Positions 1 through 8,966 are shown, numbered from the stretch's first letter. The stretch: DNA of 64,000 bases from Atopobiaceae bacterium (GCA_017533825.1 JAFWIE010000078.1:62001-126000); one strand, 5' to 3'. The notes: generated by a model from the letters alone, not told the origin. Made by a program: numbers and translations.

Positions 1-1
1 T

Positions 2-2029
2 GACGTCCGTCCGCACTTCCCCACCCGCGCCGTCATCACCGGCGGCATGCCCTACGGTAACAAAAACCTTCACTTTGGCCACATCGGCGGCGTGTTTGTG
101 CCCGCCGACTTCTTTGCGCGCTTCTTGCGCGACCGCATCGGCAAGCACAACGTGCTCTTCGTCTCGGGCACCGACTGCTACGGCTCCCCCATCATGGAGG
201 GATACCGCAAGCGCAAGGAAGCAGGTTACGAGGGAACCATCACCGATTACGTCAAAGAGAACCACACGGCCCAGAAGGAGGCGCTCGACGCCTACGGCAT
301 CTCGCTCGACCTCTTTGGAGGATCGGGCCTCAAGCCAGCTGCCCCCTTCCACGAGGCCCTCACCGAGGACCTCATCAGGCGCCTATACGAGAAGGGTTAC
401 CTCATCAAACTCTCCACGCGCCAGTTCTATGACGTAGAGGCGGGGCAGTTCCTCAACGGGCGTCAGGTGCAGGGCCGCTGTCCCGTGCGTGGTTGCAAGA
501 GCGAGAAGGCCTATGCCGACGAGTGCGACCTCGGCCACCAGTTCGATCCCGAGGAGCTCATCGCGCCCGTCTCGCAGCTCACCGGCACCACACCCGAGCT
601 ACGTCCCGTCGACAACTGGTACTTCGACCTGCCCGCCTTCCGCGACGAGCTCGAGGCGCTCATGGACGAGTGGGACGCCGACCCGCAGGTTCGTGCCGTC
701 GTGACCAAGACCGTGCGCGAATCGCTCGCTGATCCCGTCATCTACGTGCAGAACAAGTTCCGCGAGGCGTTCGACGCCGTGGAGCACGACCTGCCCGCCC
801 ACACGGTCCAGGAGCCGCAGGGCAACCAGCAGTCCTTCTCCGTCACCTTCGCTGACTGGCGCGCCCGCGACGCCGCCCGCGAGGTGCTCGATGCCGCAGG
901 CGTGCGCTTCCGCACCGGCAAGACCCTGCTGCCCTTCCGCATCACCGGCAACATCGACTGGGGCGTACCGGCTCCCGACCTCGAGGGAACCCACGGCCTC
1001 ACCGTCTGGTGCTGGCCCGAGAGCCTGTGGGCGCCCATTTCCTTCTCCCAGACGGCCCTCGCACTCGACGAGGAGGAGGCCTTTGAGGGCGGCACGCCGC
1101 ACTTTGCCTCGCACGACTGGCGCGCCTGGTGGTGCGACGACAACGCGGCCGTGTACCAGTTCATCGGCCAGGACAACATCTACTTCTACTGCGTGGCACA
1201 ACCCGCCATGTGGGAGGCGCTCGACTGGCTGCTGTTCCAAGACACGCCCATCGCCAACCACCACATCCTCTTCATGAACAAGAAGGCTTCAAGCTCAGGC
1301 AAGATTGCGCCTCCCATGGCTGCCGAGCTGCTTGAGTACTACACGCCCGAGCAGCTGCGCTGCCACTGGCTGAGTCTCGGCCTCGATCAGAAGGCCGTGA
1401 GCTTCTCGCCCAAGGCGTTCGACACGAGCGTCAGCCACAAGGACAAGAAGACCGGCGAGGACGTGCTCGTGAAGGACGACCCGCGCGTGGCCGACCCCGC
1501 CCTCAAGGAGAGCGCCTTCCTCACGAACATCTTCAACCGCCTGGCCCGTAGCTGCTTCTATGGCGCGCAAAACGCCTGCGACGGACACCTGCCCGTCGCC
1601 ACACCGCACGCCGAAGTCGTGGACGAGGCACGCGAGGCGACGCTCGCGTTCGAGCGCGCCGCCTATCTCTTCGACGCACACGGCGCCCTCAAGGTGGCCG
1701 AGGAGTACGCTCGTGCGGCCAACAAGCGTTGGGGCGATGCGAGCAAGGCCGCCAAGGGCGACGACGTCGCCTACGACCAGGCCCTCGCCGACGCGTTCGT
1801 CGCACTGCGCACCGCCACGCTGCTCATGCACGCCGCCACGCCTTGGGGCTGCGAGAAGATCTGCGAGCATCTCGCCTTCGACCCGGACGTGTTCTTTAGC
1901 TGGGACTACGCCTTCGAGGGACCCGTCGAGCTCGCAGCGCGCTCGGGGCAGACGCCCGAACAGCATGCGCTCGTTCCGCTCCCGCCGCGCTTCGACTTCT
2001 TCCAGAAGCACCCCACCCAGAAGCGCTAG
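2..2029 (+). CDS. metG: Methionyl-tRNA synthetase, 5' end outside the window
   Basis: Class I aminoacyl-tRNA synthetase that charges tRNA-Met for translation in the cytoplasm. The frame is open from base 2, and residues before the first ATG at 47 (RPHFPTRAVITGG) match the usual N-terminus of the family, so the start lies upstream of the window. The HIGH motif appears as HFGHIGG. A Cys-rich insert (CPVRGC...CDLGH) matches the MetRS zinc knuckle region. The KMSKS loop reads KKASSSGK, a diverged form. The C-terminal part is the anticodon-binding helical domain, and no EMAP-like tRNA-binding domain follows. Identity is firm; only the true start is unknown. Confidence 0.93.
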   Translation, partial: DVRPHFPTRAVITGGMPYGNKNLHFGHIGGVFVPADFFARFLRDRIGKHNVLFVSGTDCYGSPIMEGYRKRKEAGYEGTITDYVKENHTAQKEALDAYGISLDLFGGSGLKPAAPFHEALTEDLIRRLYEKGYLIKLSTRQFYDVEAGQFLNGRQVQGRCPVRGCKSEKAYADECDLGHQFDPEELIAPVSQLTGTTPELRPVDNWYFDLPAFRDELEALMDEWDADPQVRAVVTKTVRESLADPVIYVQNKFREAFDAVEHDLPAHTVQEPQGNQQSFSVTFADWRARDAAREVLDAAGVRFRTGKTLLPFRITGNIDWGVPAPDLEGTHGLTVWCWPESLWAPISFSQTALALDEEEAFEGGTPHFASHDWRAWWCDDNAAVYQFIGQDNIYFYCVAQPAMWEALDWLLFQDTPIANHHILFMNKKASSSGKIAPPMAAELLEYYTPEQLRCHWLSLGLDQKAVSFSPKAFDTSVSHKDKKTGEDVLVKDDPRVADPALKESAFLTNIFNRLARSCFYGAQNACDGHLPVATPHAEVVDEAREATLAFERAAYLFDAHGALKVAEEYARAANKRWGDASKAAKGDDVAYDQALADAFVALRTATLLMHAATPWGCEKICEHLAFDPDVFFSWDYAFEGPVELAARSGQTPEQHALVPLPPRFDFFQKHPTQKR

Positions 2030-2040
2030 CCATTCGCAGT

Positions 2041-2087
2041 CAAGGGCGCAGGCGACCGCACATCAGCGCGCGTCGTCTGCCCCCTTG
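2041..2087. terminator. Hairpin between convergent metG and marR
   Basis: Bases 2041-2056 and 2072-2087 form an imperfect 16-bp inverted repeat with a 15-nt loop in the 82-bp gap between two convergent genes. There is no long T tract, so this is a probable bidirectional terminator by position only. Confidence 0.45.
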
Positions 2088-2111
2088 CCCGTCCCTGCGA
2101 CTCGCATTGAT

Positions 2112-2576
2112 CTATTCTCGTGACTCGCCTGACTCAAGCGGTATCTTCCCCTCGCAAATCTCTTCCATGTTTTGCGAGATGATGTCGAGCGCCTGATACA
2201 TATCTTGGCGCATCTCCTCGGTCAGACCCGCCCCCGCGATCTCGAGGGCTCGCGCCGCCTTCCGCTTGACCTGCCGCGCAAGCGTACGACCCTCCTCCGT
2301 GAGACATATTGGGGCTCGATACCTGCTCTTGCCATACGGCTCGACGATGCCCTTCTTTTGAAGCACATCGAGAGCACGCGAAACATCTGCCTTGTCTCGC
2401 TGAACCAATTCGGCCAGACGCGCGGCAGTCAGCTTCTCCGTGGCATCGACGAGGGTTACGAGATACAGCGCATACGAGCCCCTCATGCCATAGGGACGCA
2501 TCTCCTCCGTGGCAATCTTGTTCCAATAGCGAGTAATGCTAAAGATGGAGAGCGTGAAGCGCTCGAATCGGTCCAT
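2112..2576 (-). CDS. MarR family transcriptional regulator
   Basis: A 154-residue winged-helix regulator of MarR type. The DNA-binding region is visible as LTAARLAELVQRDKADVSRA followed by the wing. The start at 2576 (MDRFERF) is preceded by AAGGAGGT; an in-frame start at 2672 has no comparable site. It lies 52 bp downstream of the DegV gene on the same strand, so the two are probably co-transcribed. The TTGAC-type palindromes upstream of degV (3520-3568) are natural candidates for its operator. The ligand cannot be told from sequence. Confidence 0.85.
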   Translation of the reverse strand: MDRFERFTLSIFSITRYWNKIATEEMRPYGMRGSYALYLVTLVDATEKLTAARLAELVQRDKADVSRALDVLQKKGIVEPYGKSRYRAPICLTEEGRTLARQVKRKAARALEIAGAGLTEEMRQDMYQALDIISQNMEEICEGKIPLESGESRE

Positions 2577-2628
2577 ATCGACCTCCTTCCCGCTCACAAC
2601 GGATGGCCTCACCGACCTAGAGCACAGT

Positions 2629-3501
2629 CTACGCCTTGAAGAATGCCACTGCCACCACGCCCGGACCTGCATGAGTGCCTATGACACTGCAAATTTGGGC
2701 GCAGTCCAACTCGTCAACGAAACCCTCCCACAAGTTTCGGCTGTTGTCGATGTAGTCACGCAGAAGTGCGTCGGATGTTCCCGTGTAGCCAAGAAGAATC
2801 GGCAGGTCGTAGTCGATTCCACTCTCCTCAATCTGCTCAATGAGGAAAGCATTGGCTTTCTTTGGACCACGCGCTTTTCCCAGAATCTGAACGGCGCCTT
2901 CCTCGATGGTAATGACCGGCTTGACGTTGAGAAGTCCGCCAGCAAATCCCGCCGTCTTTGAGACCCTACCACCTCGTACCAGGTATTCCAGCGTGTTCAG
3001 CTTGGCCAACACACAGATGCGTTCACGCATCGTCTCGACTTCCTTCGCCAATTCCGCGAGGCTCATGCCACGCTCGGCGCAGGCAAGTGCGTGCTCCACG
3101 AGGATTCCCGTACCGATCGTGACACTCTTGCTGTCCACCACATAGATCTCTGGGTAGTTTTCCGCCGCCAAACGCGCACTCTCGTAGGTTCCCGAAAGCA
3201 CTGACGAGAGCGTGATGACCAGCCCCTCCTGACCGTTATCCCGAATGCGGGCGAACATCTCCTCAAAGACTGCCGGCGAGGGCTGGCTGGTCTTTGGCAG
3301 GATATCATCCGACTCGAGTCTCCGATAAAAGTCATCCCTGCTCAAGTCCACGCCGTCACTGAATTCCTCATCGCCAAACATGACGGTAAGGGGGACGACT
3401 TCCACCCTGCCGAAGAATCGGTCTGCGATGTCCATCGACGAGTCGACGATAATGCGAACACTTGCGCTTCTGCTCATAAGAAACAACCGAAGCCTTTCCA
3501 T
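2629..3501 (-). CDS. DegV family fatty-acid-binding protein (FakB-like)
   Basis: About 282-290 residues, the usual length for DegV/FakB proteins, which bind a fatty acid and present it to the kinase FakA. Visible family features are IIVDSSMDI near the N-terminus, LSSVLSGTYESA, and a C-terminal GTHAGPGVVAVAFF. The start is uncertain: ATG at 3501 (MERLRLF) or ATG at 3477 (MSRSASVRI). The second fits the family N-terminus better, but neither has a strong ribosome site. Two palindromic operators lie just upstream and a MarR gene follows. No fakA is seen in the window. Confidence 0.87.
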   Translation of the reverse strand: MERLRLFLMSRSASVRIIVDSSMDIADRFFGRVEVVPLTVMFGDEEFSDGVDLSRDDFYRRLESDDILPKTSQPSPAVFEEMFARIRDNGQEGLVITLSSVLSGTYESARLAAENYPEIYVVDSKSVTIGTGILVEHALACAERGMSLAELAKEVETMRERICVLAKLNTLEYLVRGGRVSKTAGFAGGLLNVKPVITIEEGAVQILGKARGPKKANAFLIEQIEESGIDYDLPILLGYTGTSDALLRDYIDNSRNLWEGFVDELDCAQICSVIGTHAGPGVVAVAFFKA

Positions 3502-3519
3502 TGGATTGCCTATGCGAAT

Positions 3520-3568
3520 GTTGACTTGTCAACGTGCAATTCTAGGAACGAGTCGTTGATTTGTCAAC
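3520..3568. promoter_or_regulatory. Paired palindromic operators upstream of degV-marR
   Basis: GTTGACTTGTCAAC (3520-3533) and GTTGATTTGTCAAC (3555-3568) are two near-identical 14-bp palindromes with centres 35 bp apart. The TTGAC-NN-GTCAA form is typical of MarR-family operators. Placement 20-70 bp upstream of degV suggests autoregulation by the downstream MarR protein, which is inference. Confidence 0.6.
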
Positions 3569-3612
3569 AATTCAGGGAAAGACCGACGAAGGACTCACGA
3601 GCGAAAAAAGCT

Positions 3613-3688
3613 GGGGTGCCGGGGACGCACCTCATGCCTCGGGCTCCAAGCAGATTCGAGCCCTTTGAGGTATGTCACCCGGCACCCC
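3613..3688. repeat. 76-nt nested palindromic element
   Basis: An intergenic near-palindrome. Outer arms are GGGGTGCCGGG (3613-3623) and CCCGGCACCCC (3678-3688). Inside are ACCTCA/TGAGGT and GGGCTC/GAGCCC arms. It could fold into one long interrupted hairpin. It resembles dispersed REP-like palindromes, but I see no second full copy here. Confidence 0.5.
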
Positions 3689-3791
3689 ATACCGTGCTTC
3701 GCCCCCATCGTCGAGAATGCTTTATCAGCACAACTTGAGCAAAGCGGCGGCTATAGAAATCGACGGCTATAGTATGAATCCGATGCTCTGA

Positions 3792-4040
3792 CTAGTATCC
3801 CATCACGCAGGATCCGGTGCTGGGACGGTCGCGATCGCTCTTCACGTATTTGGTCGCCGCGCCACGCATGTTGCATTCCGCCAGCTCAAGCTCGCCGTCA
3901 ATGTAGGGCTGATACATTGCGTCGACGCCACTCGAAGAACCGGAGACGCTGTCGCAGTCGTCCCCCCATGCCAAGGCACTCTGTACGATGCGGATGCGCT
4001 CTTCGCGCGTGGTGTCCTTTATCAGCTTGCTCCTACCCAT
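3792..4040 (-). CDS. Small conserved-looking hypothetical protein (82 aa)
   Basis: An 82-residue soluble protein starting MGRSKLIKDTTREERI, with a good ribosome site (AAGGAGGAA) eight bases before the ATG. It is acidic to neutral with no membrane segment or signal peptide. Short motifs such as ALAWGDDCD and YQPYIDGELEL look like a real small globular or helical protein. It lies alone between the DegV gene and the M4 protease gene. I do not recognise a function. Confidence 0.6.
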   Translation of the reverse strand: MGRSKLIKDTTREERIRIVQSALAWGDDCDSVSGSSSGVDAMYQPYIDGELELAECNMRGAATKYVKSDRDRPSTGSCVMGY

Positions 4041-4140
4041 GTGATTCCTCCTTCATGTGCAATACGTTACCCGTCTCCTTTGGCTGCCTTCGCGCTGATT
4101 TCGCACCGTGCGGAGGCAGCCAAGCGAAAAGGCGCGGGCA

Positions 4141-6276
4141 TCACTCCTTATCGAGCACGCCTTTCAAGTCGAGCTGTACTGACTCGCCCGCTCCGACGTT
4201 GATGATCGCGGAGTTCTCGCGATCATTGATTCCCTCTGCTTCCGCCCATCCTTCTGCTGTATAGGTGAATAGATTCATCCCGTCGCTATTCTCTATTACC
4301 AGAAACGCCGTGTACGCTCCGGGCTGCACCACCGCTCTCGTCAAAGTGGATCCGACGGGTGGCCAAGCACTGGTGTCCGCAGCTCCTTCTTGCGGGAAGA
4401 GAAAGAGGATGAAGCCGCCGGCATCCGAAATCTCCACGTCTGGGCACTCAACGGTAATGGCGCCCGCACCCTCGGGAAGCTCGGCAGGAGGCTCCGTCAC
4501 GGTAAACTTGGCCTCGTCAATCGCCTTCTTCACCGCATCGACGTACTGCTGGCATCCGGCTTGTGCCATGCACCAGGGCATCAGCTCGGCCATCTGCGGA
4601 TAGTCGGTGTTCGGCGTCATGGCGAGGGCTACGTTCATCCAGAAGTAGACCTGGTCTTCGGGCGTCATGCCCGCCTCTCCCAACTTGTACGAGACTCTGT
4701 TGAGCAGCGACGAGTTGGTGTGCACCCCACCTTGGTCGTTGTTGTCGTTGCCCACCGCGACCGATGGCGCGTAGTATACATCCCATGCATACTCCGGCTG
4801 GCCGTGTGTGTGAGGATCGCTCATGGACCGGATCAAGGTATCCTCGCCACCACCTTCGCCAATGGTCCACGCACCGTCGGGGTTATTGCCTATGAGCATC
4901 TCCACGAGGTTGCCCATAACGTCGCTCATTCCCTCATTGATGGCGCCCATGTCGTTCTTGTAAAGATTGGTGGTCATGGTCGTGCCGGTGACGCAATGAG
5001 TGAACTCATGTCCGATAACGTCGATGCACTCGCCGTAGGAGGCAAGCCTCGTGAATGCGAAGGTCTGCCAACCCCCATAGCGGCCCGTGTACACCGCATT
5101 CTTTTCCTGCTGCCCGTTCTCGTTGAGATAGTTCATAAGCAACAACGATGGCGAACCGAGGTCATCCGGACCGGTCCAGCCGATGCTCTTGTAGAAGTCC
5201 CACACACGAAGGTATGTGTCGTACACCAACAAGTCTATGCTCTCGAACGATGCGTCATTGGAAGACACGGGTACGACTTCGCCATCCGAGTCGAAGCTCG
5301 CGTAGTCCCCACAGAGCACCTTGCGCTCCGCATCTCCCAGCACCGTTTCGCCCGTATCCGGATTGCGCAGAACAGGAAGCGTGAGCTGCTTGGTCGTGCC
5401 GTCATGAAGGATTGCATCACCCGTCCACTCCGCCTGCTCATATTGGTCGAAGTCGAAGCTAAGGTATGTGGACTCGCCATTGTACGACTCAACGTCCCAC
5501 GGTTCGAGCACGGGAATGTTGTACAGGTATGCGCCATCCTCGCTCACATAGTGAGCGAGGTAACCCATGTCCACGTCTTCGTAGTAGTTTTGCGTATAAA
5601 CGACCCAGGCATATTGCTGGAGATCGGAGCCAGACTCGAGTGCCAAGAGCGTCTGATGGCTCGCATCAGGAATCACGTCGACACCCTTCACGCCATCGTC
5701 TGCGAGCTGCCGCCGCACGACCTCTTCCGCCTCTTCTTGCGTGGTAGCCCAGCTCTCCAAACTCTCAATCTTGATGTTGGGCATGATCGAGCTCACGAGG
5801 CCGATGGCCTTGTTGTCCTTATCTGTTATGAGCTTGACGGAGGCGCCGTGCACCTTGACGTCGCCCGCCTGCTGAATGAACGAGTAGTACGTGGTTCCCG
5901 TCTCGGTGGGTTGCTCCGCGAAACACTCCAACACGGTTGAGTCGTCGCCACCTATACGATCCATGACGCTCTGGATCGCCTTGAGGGCATCCTCTTCGTC
6001 CTTGACCTCACCATCGTAGAACGGCTCGCCGATGAACGTCGACACAATGCCTTCCCCAGAGAGCGCCTTATCGTAGGCCTCCTGCAGCTCGGCTGCCGCC
6101 TCGGCATCAGCCTCGTTTGTGTCTTCGGCAACATCTCCGAGCACGGCCCCGACTGCTTCCTGCGTCTCCGTCTGGGTTTCTTCCATAGGCTGCGGCGCGC
6201 CACAACCACTCATGCCACCAAGCGTCAATGCCAGAGCAAACGCAGAGAGCAGAGCTTTCGCACCAGTACCGTTCAT
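4141..6276 (-). CDS. M4 (thermolysin) family metalloprotease lipoprotein
   Basis: A 711-residue exported zinc protease. The N-terminus is a lipoprotein signal (LALTLGGMSGC), predicting a membrane-anchored extracellular enzyme. An acidic linker and propeptide-like region of several hundred residues follow. The catalytic domain has HEFTH at residues 423-427, the downstream zinc ligand in AINEGMSD (Glu448), and GGVHTNSSLLNRVSY, which carries the thermolysin-type active-site His. Thermolysin has one residue fewer between HExxH and the Glu. ATG 6276 follows GGTGAG; an in-frame GTG at 6288 is possible. An extra C-terminal domain of about 110 residues follows the protease. Substrate unknown. Confidence 0.9.
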   Translation of the reverse strand: MNGTGAKALLSAFALALTLGGMSGCGAPQPMEETQTETQEAVGAVLGDVAEDTNEADAEAAAELQEAYDKALSGEGIVSTFIGEPFYDGEVKDEEDALKAIQSVMDRIGGDDSTVLECFAEQPTETGTTYYSFIQQAGDVKVHGASVKLITDKDNKAIGLVSSIMPNIKIESLESWATTQEEAEEVVRRQLADDGVKGVDVIPDASHQTLLALESGSDLQQYAWVVYTQNYYEDVDMGYLAHYVSEDGAYLYNIPVLEPWDVESYNGESTYLSFDFDQYEQAEWTGDAILHDGTTKQLTLPVLRNPDTGETVLGDAERKVLCGDYASFDSDGEVVPVSSNDASFESIDLLVYDTYLRVWDFYKSIGWTGPDDLGSPSLLLMNYLNENGQQEKNAVYTGRYGGWQTFAFTRLASYGECIDVIGHEFTHCVTGTTMTTNLYKNDMGAINEGMSDVMGNLVEMLIGNNPDGAWTIGEGGGEDTLIRSMSDPHTHGQPEYAWDVYYAPSVAVGNDNNDQGGVHTNSSLLNRVSYKLGEAGMTPEDQVYFWMNVALAMTPNTDYPQMAELMPWCMAQAGCQQYVDAVKKAIDEAKFTVTEPPAELPEGAGAITVECPDVEISDAGGFILFLFPQEGAADTSAWPPVGSTLTRAVVQPGAYTAFLVIENSDGMNLFTYTAEGWAEAEGINDRENSAIINVGAGESVQLDLKGVLDKE

Positions 6277-6570
6277 GTCTCTCACCACTTCTCGACCCCC
6301 GTACCAAGCCCGTTGTTACCCGTCTAACTTTACACCCCGAAGCTTTGTTCCCGATTGTAAATCGCGACGGCATGGGGCACGCGCGGTCGAGCCACGCTGG
6401 TGTGAACGCCGGAGGCATCGCAGCCGCGCGACATGTGACCGAAAGGCGCCGTAGGAGGCATCATCGGCTGTACGACTTGCACCCAAAGGTGCCACCACGC
6501 ATCATCTGCTGTGCAGATGGCGCCAGAGGCACAGTGACGTCGCCAAAGGTCGTGCGAGAAGCATATAGCG
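6277..6570. other. Intergenic region without a gene
   Basis: No supported coding region. From about 6435 to 6560 the sequence carries loose, imperfect repeats built around AAAGGYGCC and GCATCATC-GCTGT, directly upstream of the 178-bp repeat. No clear promoter for the M4 gene could be fixed. Confidence 0.4.
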
Positions 6571-6748
6571 TTTGTGCATAAGTGTGGAAAATCGTAGCCC
6601 GCTTTTAACATCAACTGGGAATTTACCGATTTTGATAACGATTTTCCACAGTGGCTATTTTACCCAGTGCGGAAAATCGATATCAAATGTGGTAAAAACC
6701 CAGTTGGCGTCAGAGATGCGAAACGATTTTCCGCACTAATTTGTTGTC
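6571..6748. repeat. 178-bp palindromic dispersed repeat, copy A
   Basis: Same length as 60509-60686 and closely similar. Three nested inverted repeats are visible: outer GGAAAATCGT/ACGATTTTCC, middle CAACTGGG/CCCAGTTG, inner GATAACGATTTTCC/GGAAAATCGATATC. The whole unit is a near-palindrome. The central 51 bp (6634-6684) lie in the opposite orientation to copy B. There is no coding capacity. It could be a MITE-like element or a hairpin RNA. Confidence 0.8.
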
Positions 6749-6971
6749 GCCCATGTCGAGAACGGTTCGCAGCGGCAGTCTCGCGACTTCCGCGATAGGC
6801 AACATGGCCGCATTTCCTACAAATCCGGGCTTTTCAACGATATGGCGGCACGATTTACCCCATTCTGCTCGCTCATCTCGCAACGGCACAGAATCGAGAT
6901 GCCGTTGCCACGTCGTGCCTGCGTTATGATAGGCCGAAGCCATCGAAGCGAAAGAAAGGAGAGCGCCCAAC

Positions 6972-7841
6972 ATGATGCCCACACCGCCTGAACCCCACTT
7001 TCCCAGCCGATACAGTCGACCGTCCGTGGCGCCAAGCATCGCCATGCGGGTAACCACGTCCGACGGTGCCCAAATCGCCACGTTCGTCTACGGAACACCG
7101 ACTCCAGAGGTTACGCCTGTGCTCATGCTCCATGGCAATGGGGAAGAGCACGGAATCTTTGGCCCCATAGTGGATGTGGTTCTCGAGGCGGGACTCTGGG
7201 TCGTCGCCGTCGACTCCCGCGCACAGGGGATGTCGTCGCGCGGGAGTGCGCCACTCACCTATGAACTGATGACAGCCGATGCCGTATGCGCTCTCGACGC
7301 ACTTGGCGTAGCCCGCGCGCATGTGCTGGGGTTTTCCGACGGCGGCATCGAGGCATTGCTCCTAGGTCGCGATTACCCAGAGCGCGTCACCTCCATCACA
7401 GCGCTCGGAGCGAACCTTACGCCAGAGGGCGTAATCGAGGAACCGAACTGGGACATCGAAGGGGCAGTCGCACACAATCATGAGTGGGCCGATTACTGGC
7501 ACGCTCTCGACAATTCGGGCGAGGCGCAAACTGACAGCAATGTGGATGTCACATTGCTCACGCCCTCTCCCACCGTTGCCTCACAACATGCCGAATTGCT
7601 CCAATTGATGCTGGACGAGCCGCACATCGAGCCTGCGTCCCTCTCTGCCATACGCTGTCCTACCTGCATCATGGTAGGAGAGCACGACTGCATCGATCCA
7701 GCGGAGACGCGACGCATCGTCGATGCGATCCCTAGCGCACGGCTAATCGTCGTCGCGAACATGGGGCACAGTCTACCCAAGGCAGCGCCAGACGCCGTAA
7801 GCGCTCACCTACTTGCCACCATAATGCGCACCGCGTATTGA
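6972..7841 (+). CDS. Alpha/beta hydrolase
   Basis: A 289-residue cytoplasmic alpha/beta-hydrolase-fold protein. Visible elements are the oxyanion turn LMLHGNGEE, the nucleophile elbow GFSDGG (Ser), the acid in VGEHDCIDP, and the catalytic His in NMGHSLP. The order and spacing are canonical. The start at 6972 follows AAAGGAG at a suitable distance; ATGATG gives two adjacent choices. TATGAT at 6925-6930 may be the -10 box. Substrate is not predictable. It converges with the Rpn-type gene, with a terminator between them. Confidence 0.88.
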   Translation: MMPTPPEPHFPSRYSRPSVAPSIAMRVTTSDGAQIATFVYGTPTPEVTPVLMLHGNGEEHGIFGPIVDVVLEAGLWVVAVDSRAQGMSSRGSAPLTYELMTADAVCALDALGVARAHVLGFSDGGIEALLLGRDYPERVTSITALGANLTPEGVIEEPNWDIEGAVAHNHEWADYWHALDNSGEAQTDSNVDVTLLTPSPTVASQHAELLQLMLDEPHIEPASLSAIRCPTCIMVGEHDCIDPAETRRIVDAIPSARLIVVANMGHSLPKAAPDAVSAHLLATIMRTAY

Positions 7842-7852
7842 TTGAGCCGAAA

Positions 7853-7890
7853 GTGGCAGTCCTCGGCGATGGATAACCGAGGACTGCCAC
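7853..7890. terminator. Bidirectional hairpin terminator
   Basis: GTGGCAGTCCTCGG (7853-7866) pairs perfectly with CCGAGGACTGCCAC (7877-7890) across a 10-nt loop. It sits between two convergent genes and so can serve both. Confidence 0.75.
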
Positions 7891-7907
7891 CCTTGACGCA
7901 AGAGTTG

Positions 7908-8966
7908 TTAGAGCAGCTTGAGGTATTCCTGGCGCTCCTCAGAAGGTATGCCTAACATGTCCATGGCCTCATCACTCGTCATGCCGGAGCCCCGCATGAG
8001 ACGGCCGACCGCATCGGCGAGTCCTTCCTTGCGACCTTCCTTCCGGCCTTGCTTGCGTCCGTCCTTGCGACCCTCCTCGAGACCCTCGTCGTGCCCCTGT
8101 TTGCGCGCCCAACGTTGCCCTTCGATGACCATGTCGTTGTACTCCATCTGCGCCTCACAGTAGCGCTCATAGGCGCGCTCGAGTTCGGGGTCGCCCATTG
8201 CGAGCCGATAGCGCTCCGCGAACTCCCGAATCGTTTCGAACCGCTCCATCATCTCGTCCATCCCGTGGTCGTCGCGGTATCCGCCCGCGAGGAGGTAGAG
8301 CCACGCCAGCGACTCGTCCTCCAAAAGCAACTCATCATTTGCAGTATAGCGCTTTCTCACCTTGTCGAGCTCGACGAACACATAGAGCGTGCGGTCGCTC
8401 CCGTCTTCGTACTTCCCGACGCGTCGTTCCCCGCCGTCGTGTCTTTCGTCGCTGGGCACCTCGGCGCCGTCCCCCGCGTCGTCGTGCCTCCAGCGAATTT
8501 GCCCCACGCTCAGGAACGAGTCGCCCCCAAACACGTCCCACCCCTCGACGAGCATGATGACGATGACCTGTGGGAGCGAGCCGTAGCTACTCGAAATGCC
8601 CTTTGGGGTGCGCTCGCACAGCAGTTTCGAAGCATAGAAGAGCGCCTTGTTGTTCACGTTGACGCGTTCGCGCTGCGCCTCGAGGTCAACGAGCGTGCCC
8701 TCCTCGGACACGATGACCACATCGGTGCGCGGCGTGCGCACCTCTATGCCGCCCGGACTCGCTGCATCGGCACTCAGCTCGACGACCTCACCGATTTGGG
8801 GGATGCCCGCCCGACTGAGCACGGCATTCACAAGCGAGCGCGTCACCCCCTTGGAGTCCTGCCGCCCGAATATCCACAGGAACGCGTCGTTGAAGAGCGG
8901 GGGAATGCGCAGCGGCTCCTGTGCCCTGGCCTCGTGCATCAGCTGGTTCTCGTCCGACCTCACCAT
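7908..8966 (-). CDS. Rpn family recombination-promoting nuclease (PD-(D/E)XK)
   Basis: A 352-residue member of the Rpn/YhgA-like, PD-(D/E)XK transposase-like family. These are nucleases that promote RecA-independent recombination and are common in anaerobes. The N-terminal nuclease part has FNDAFLWIFG, then TDVVI...VDLEAQ carrying the D...ExQ catalytic residues. The central part is specific to this protein. The C-terminus ends in a charged GRKxGRKxGRKEG repeat tract, typical of the family. The start at 8966 follows AGGGAGG. These genes are often multi-copy and may have moved, but no terminal inverted repeats are visible. Confidence 0.85.
   Translation of the reverse strand: MVRSDENQLMHEARAQEPLRIPPLFNDAFLWIFGRQDSKGVTRSLVNAVLSRAGIPQIGEVVELSADAASPGGIEVRTPRTDVVIVSEEGTLVDLEAQRERVNVNNKALFYASKLLCERTPKGISSSYGSLPQVIVIMLVEGWDVFGGDSFLSVGQIRWRHDDAGDGAEVPSDERHDGGERRVGKYEDGSDRTLYVFVELDKVRKRYTANDELLLEDESLAWLYLLAGGYRDDHGMDEMMERFETIREFAERYRLAMGDPELERAYERYCEAQMEYNDMVIEGQRWARKQGHDEGLEEGRKDGRKQGRKEGRKEGLADAVGRLMRGSGMTSDEAMDMLGIPSEERQEYLKLL

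Noticed and set aside
4390..5940. 516-codon open frame on the plus strand across the M4 protease gene
   Set aside because: It is antisense to a protein with intact thermolysin motifs, has no ribosome site, and its low-complexity His/Val-rich product is a typical G+C-rich shadow.
7908..8966. Insertion sequence around the Rpn-type gene
   Set aside because: The family is transposase-like in name only; no terminal inverted repeats or target duplication are visible.
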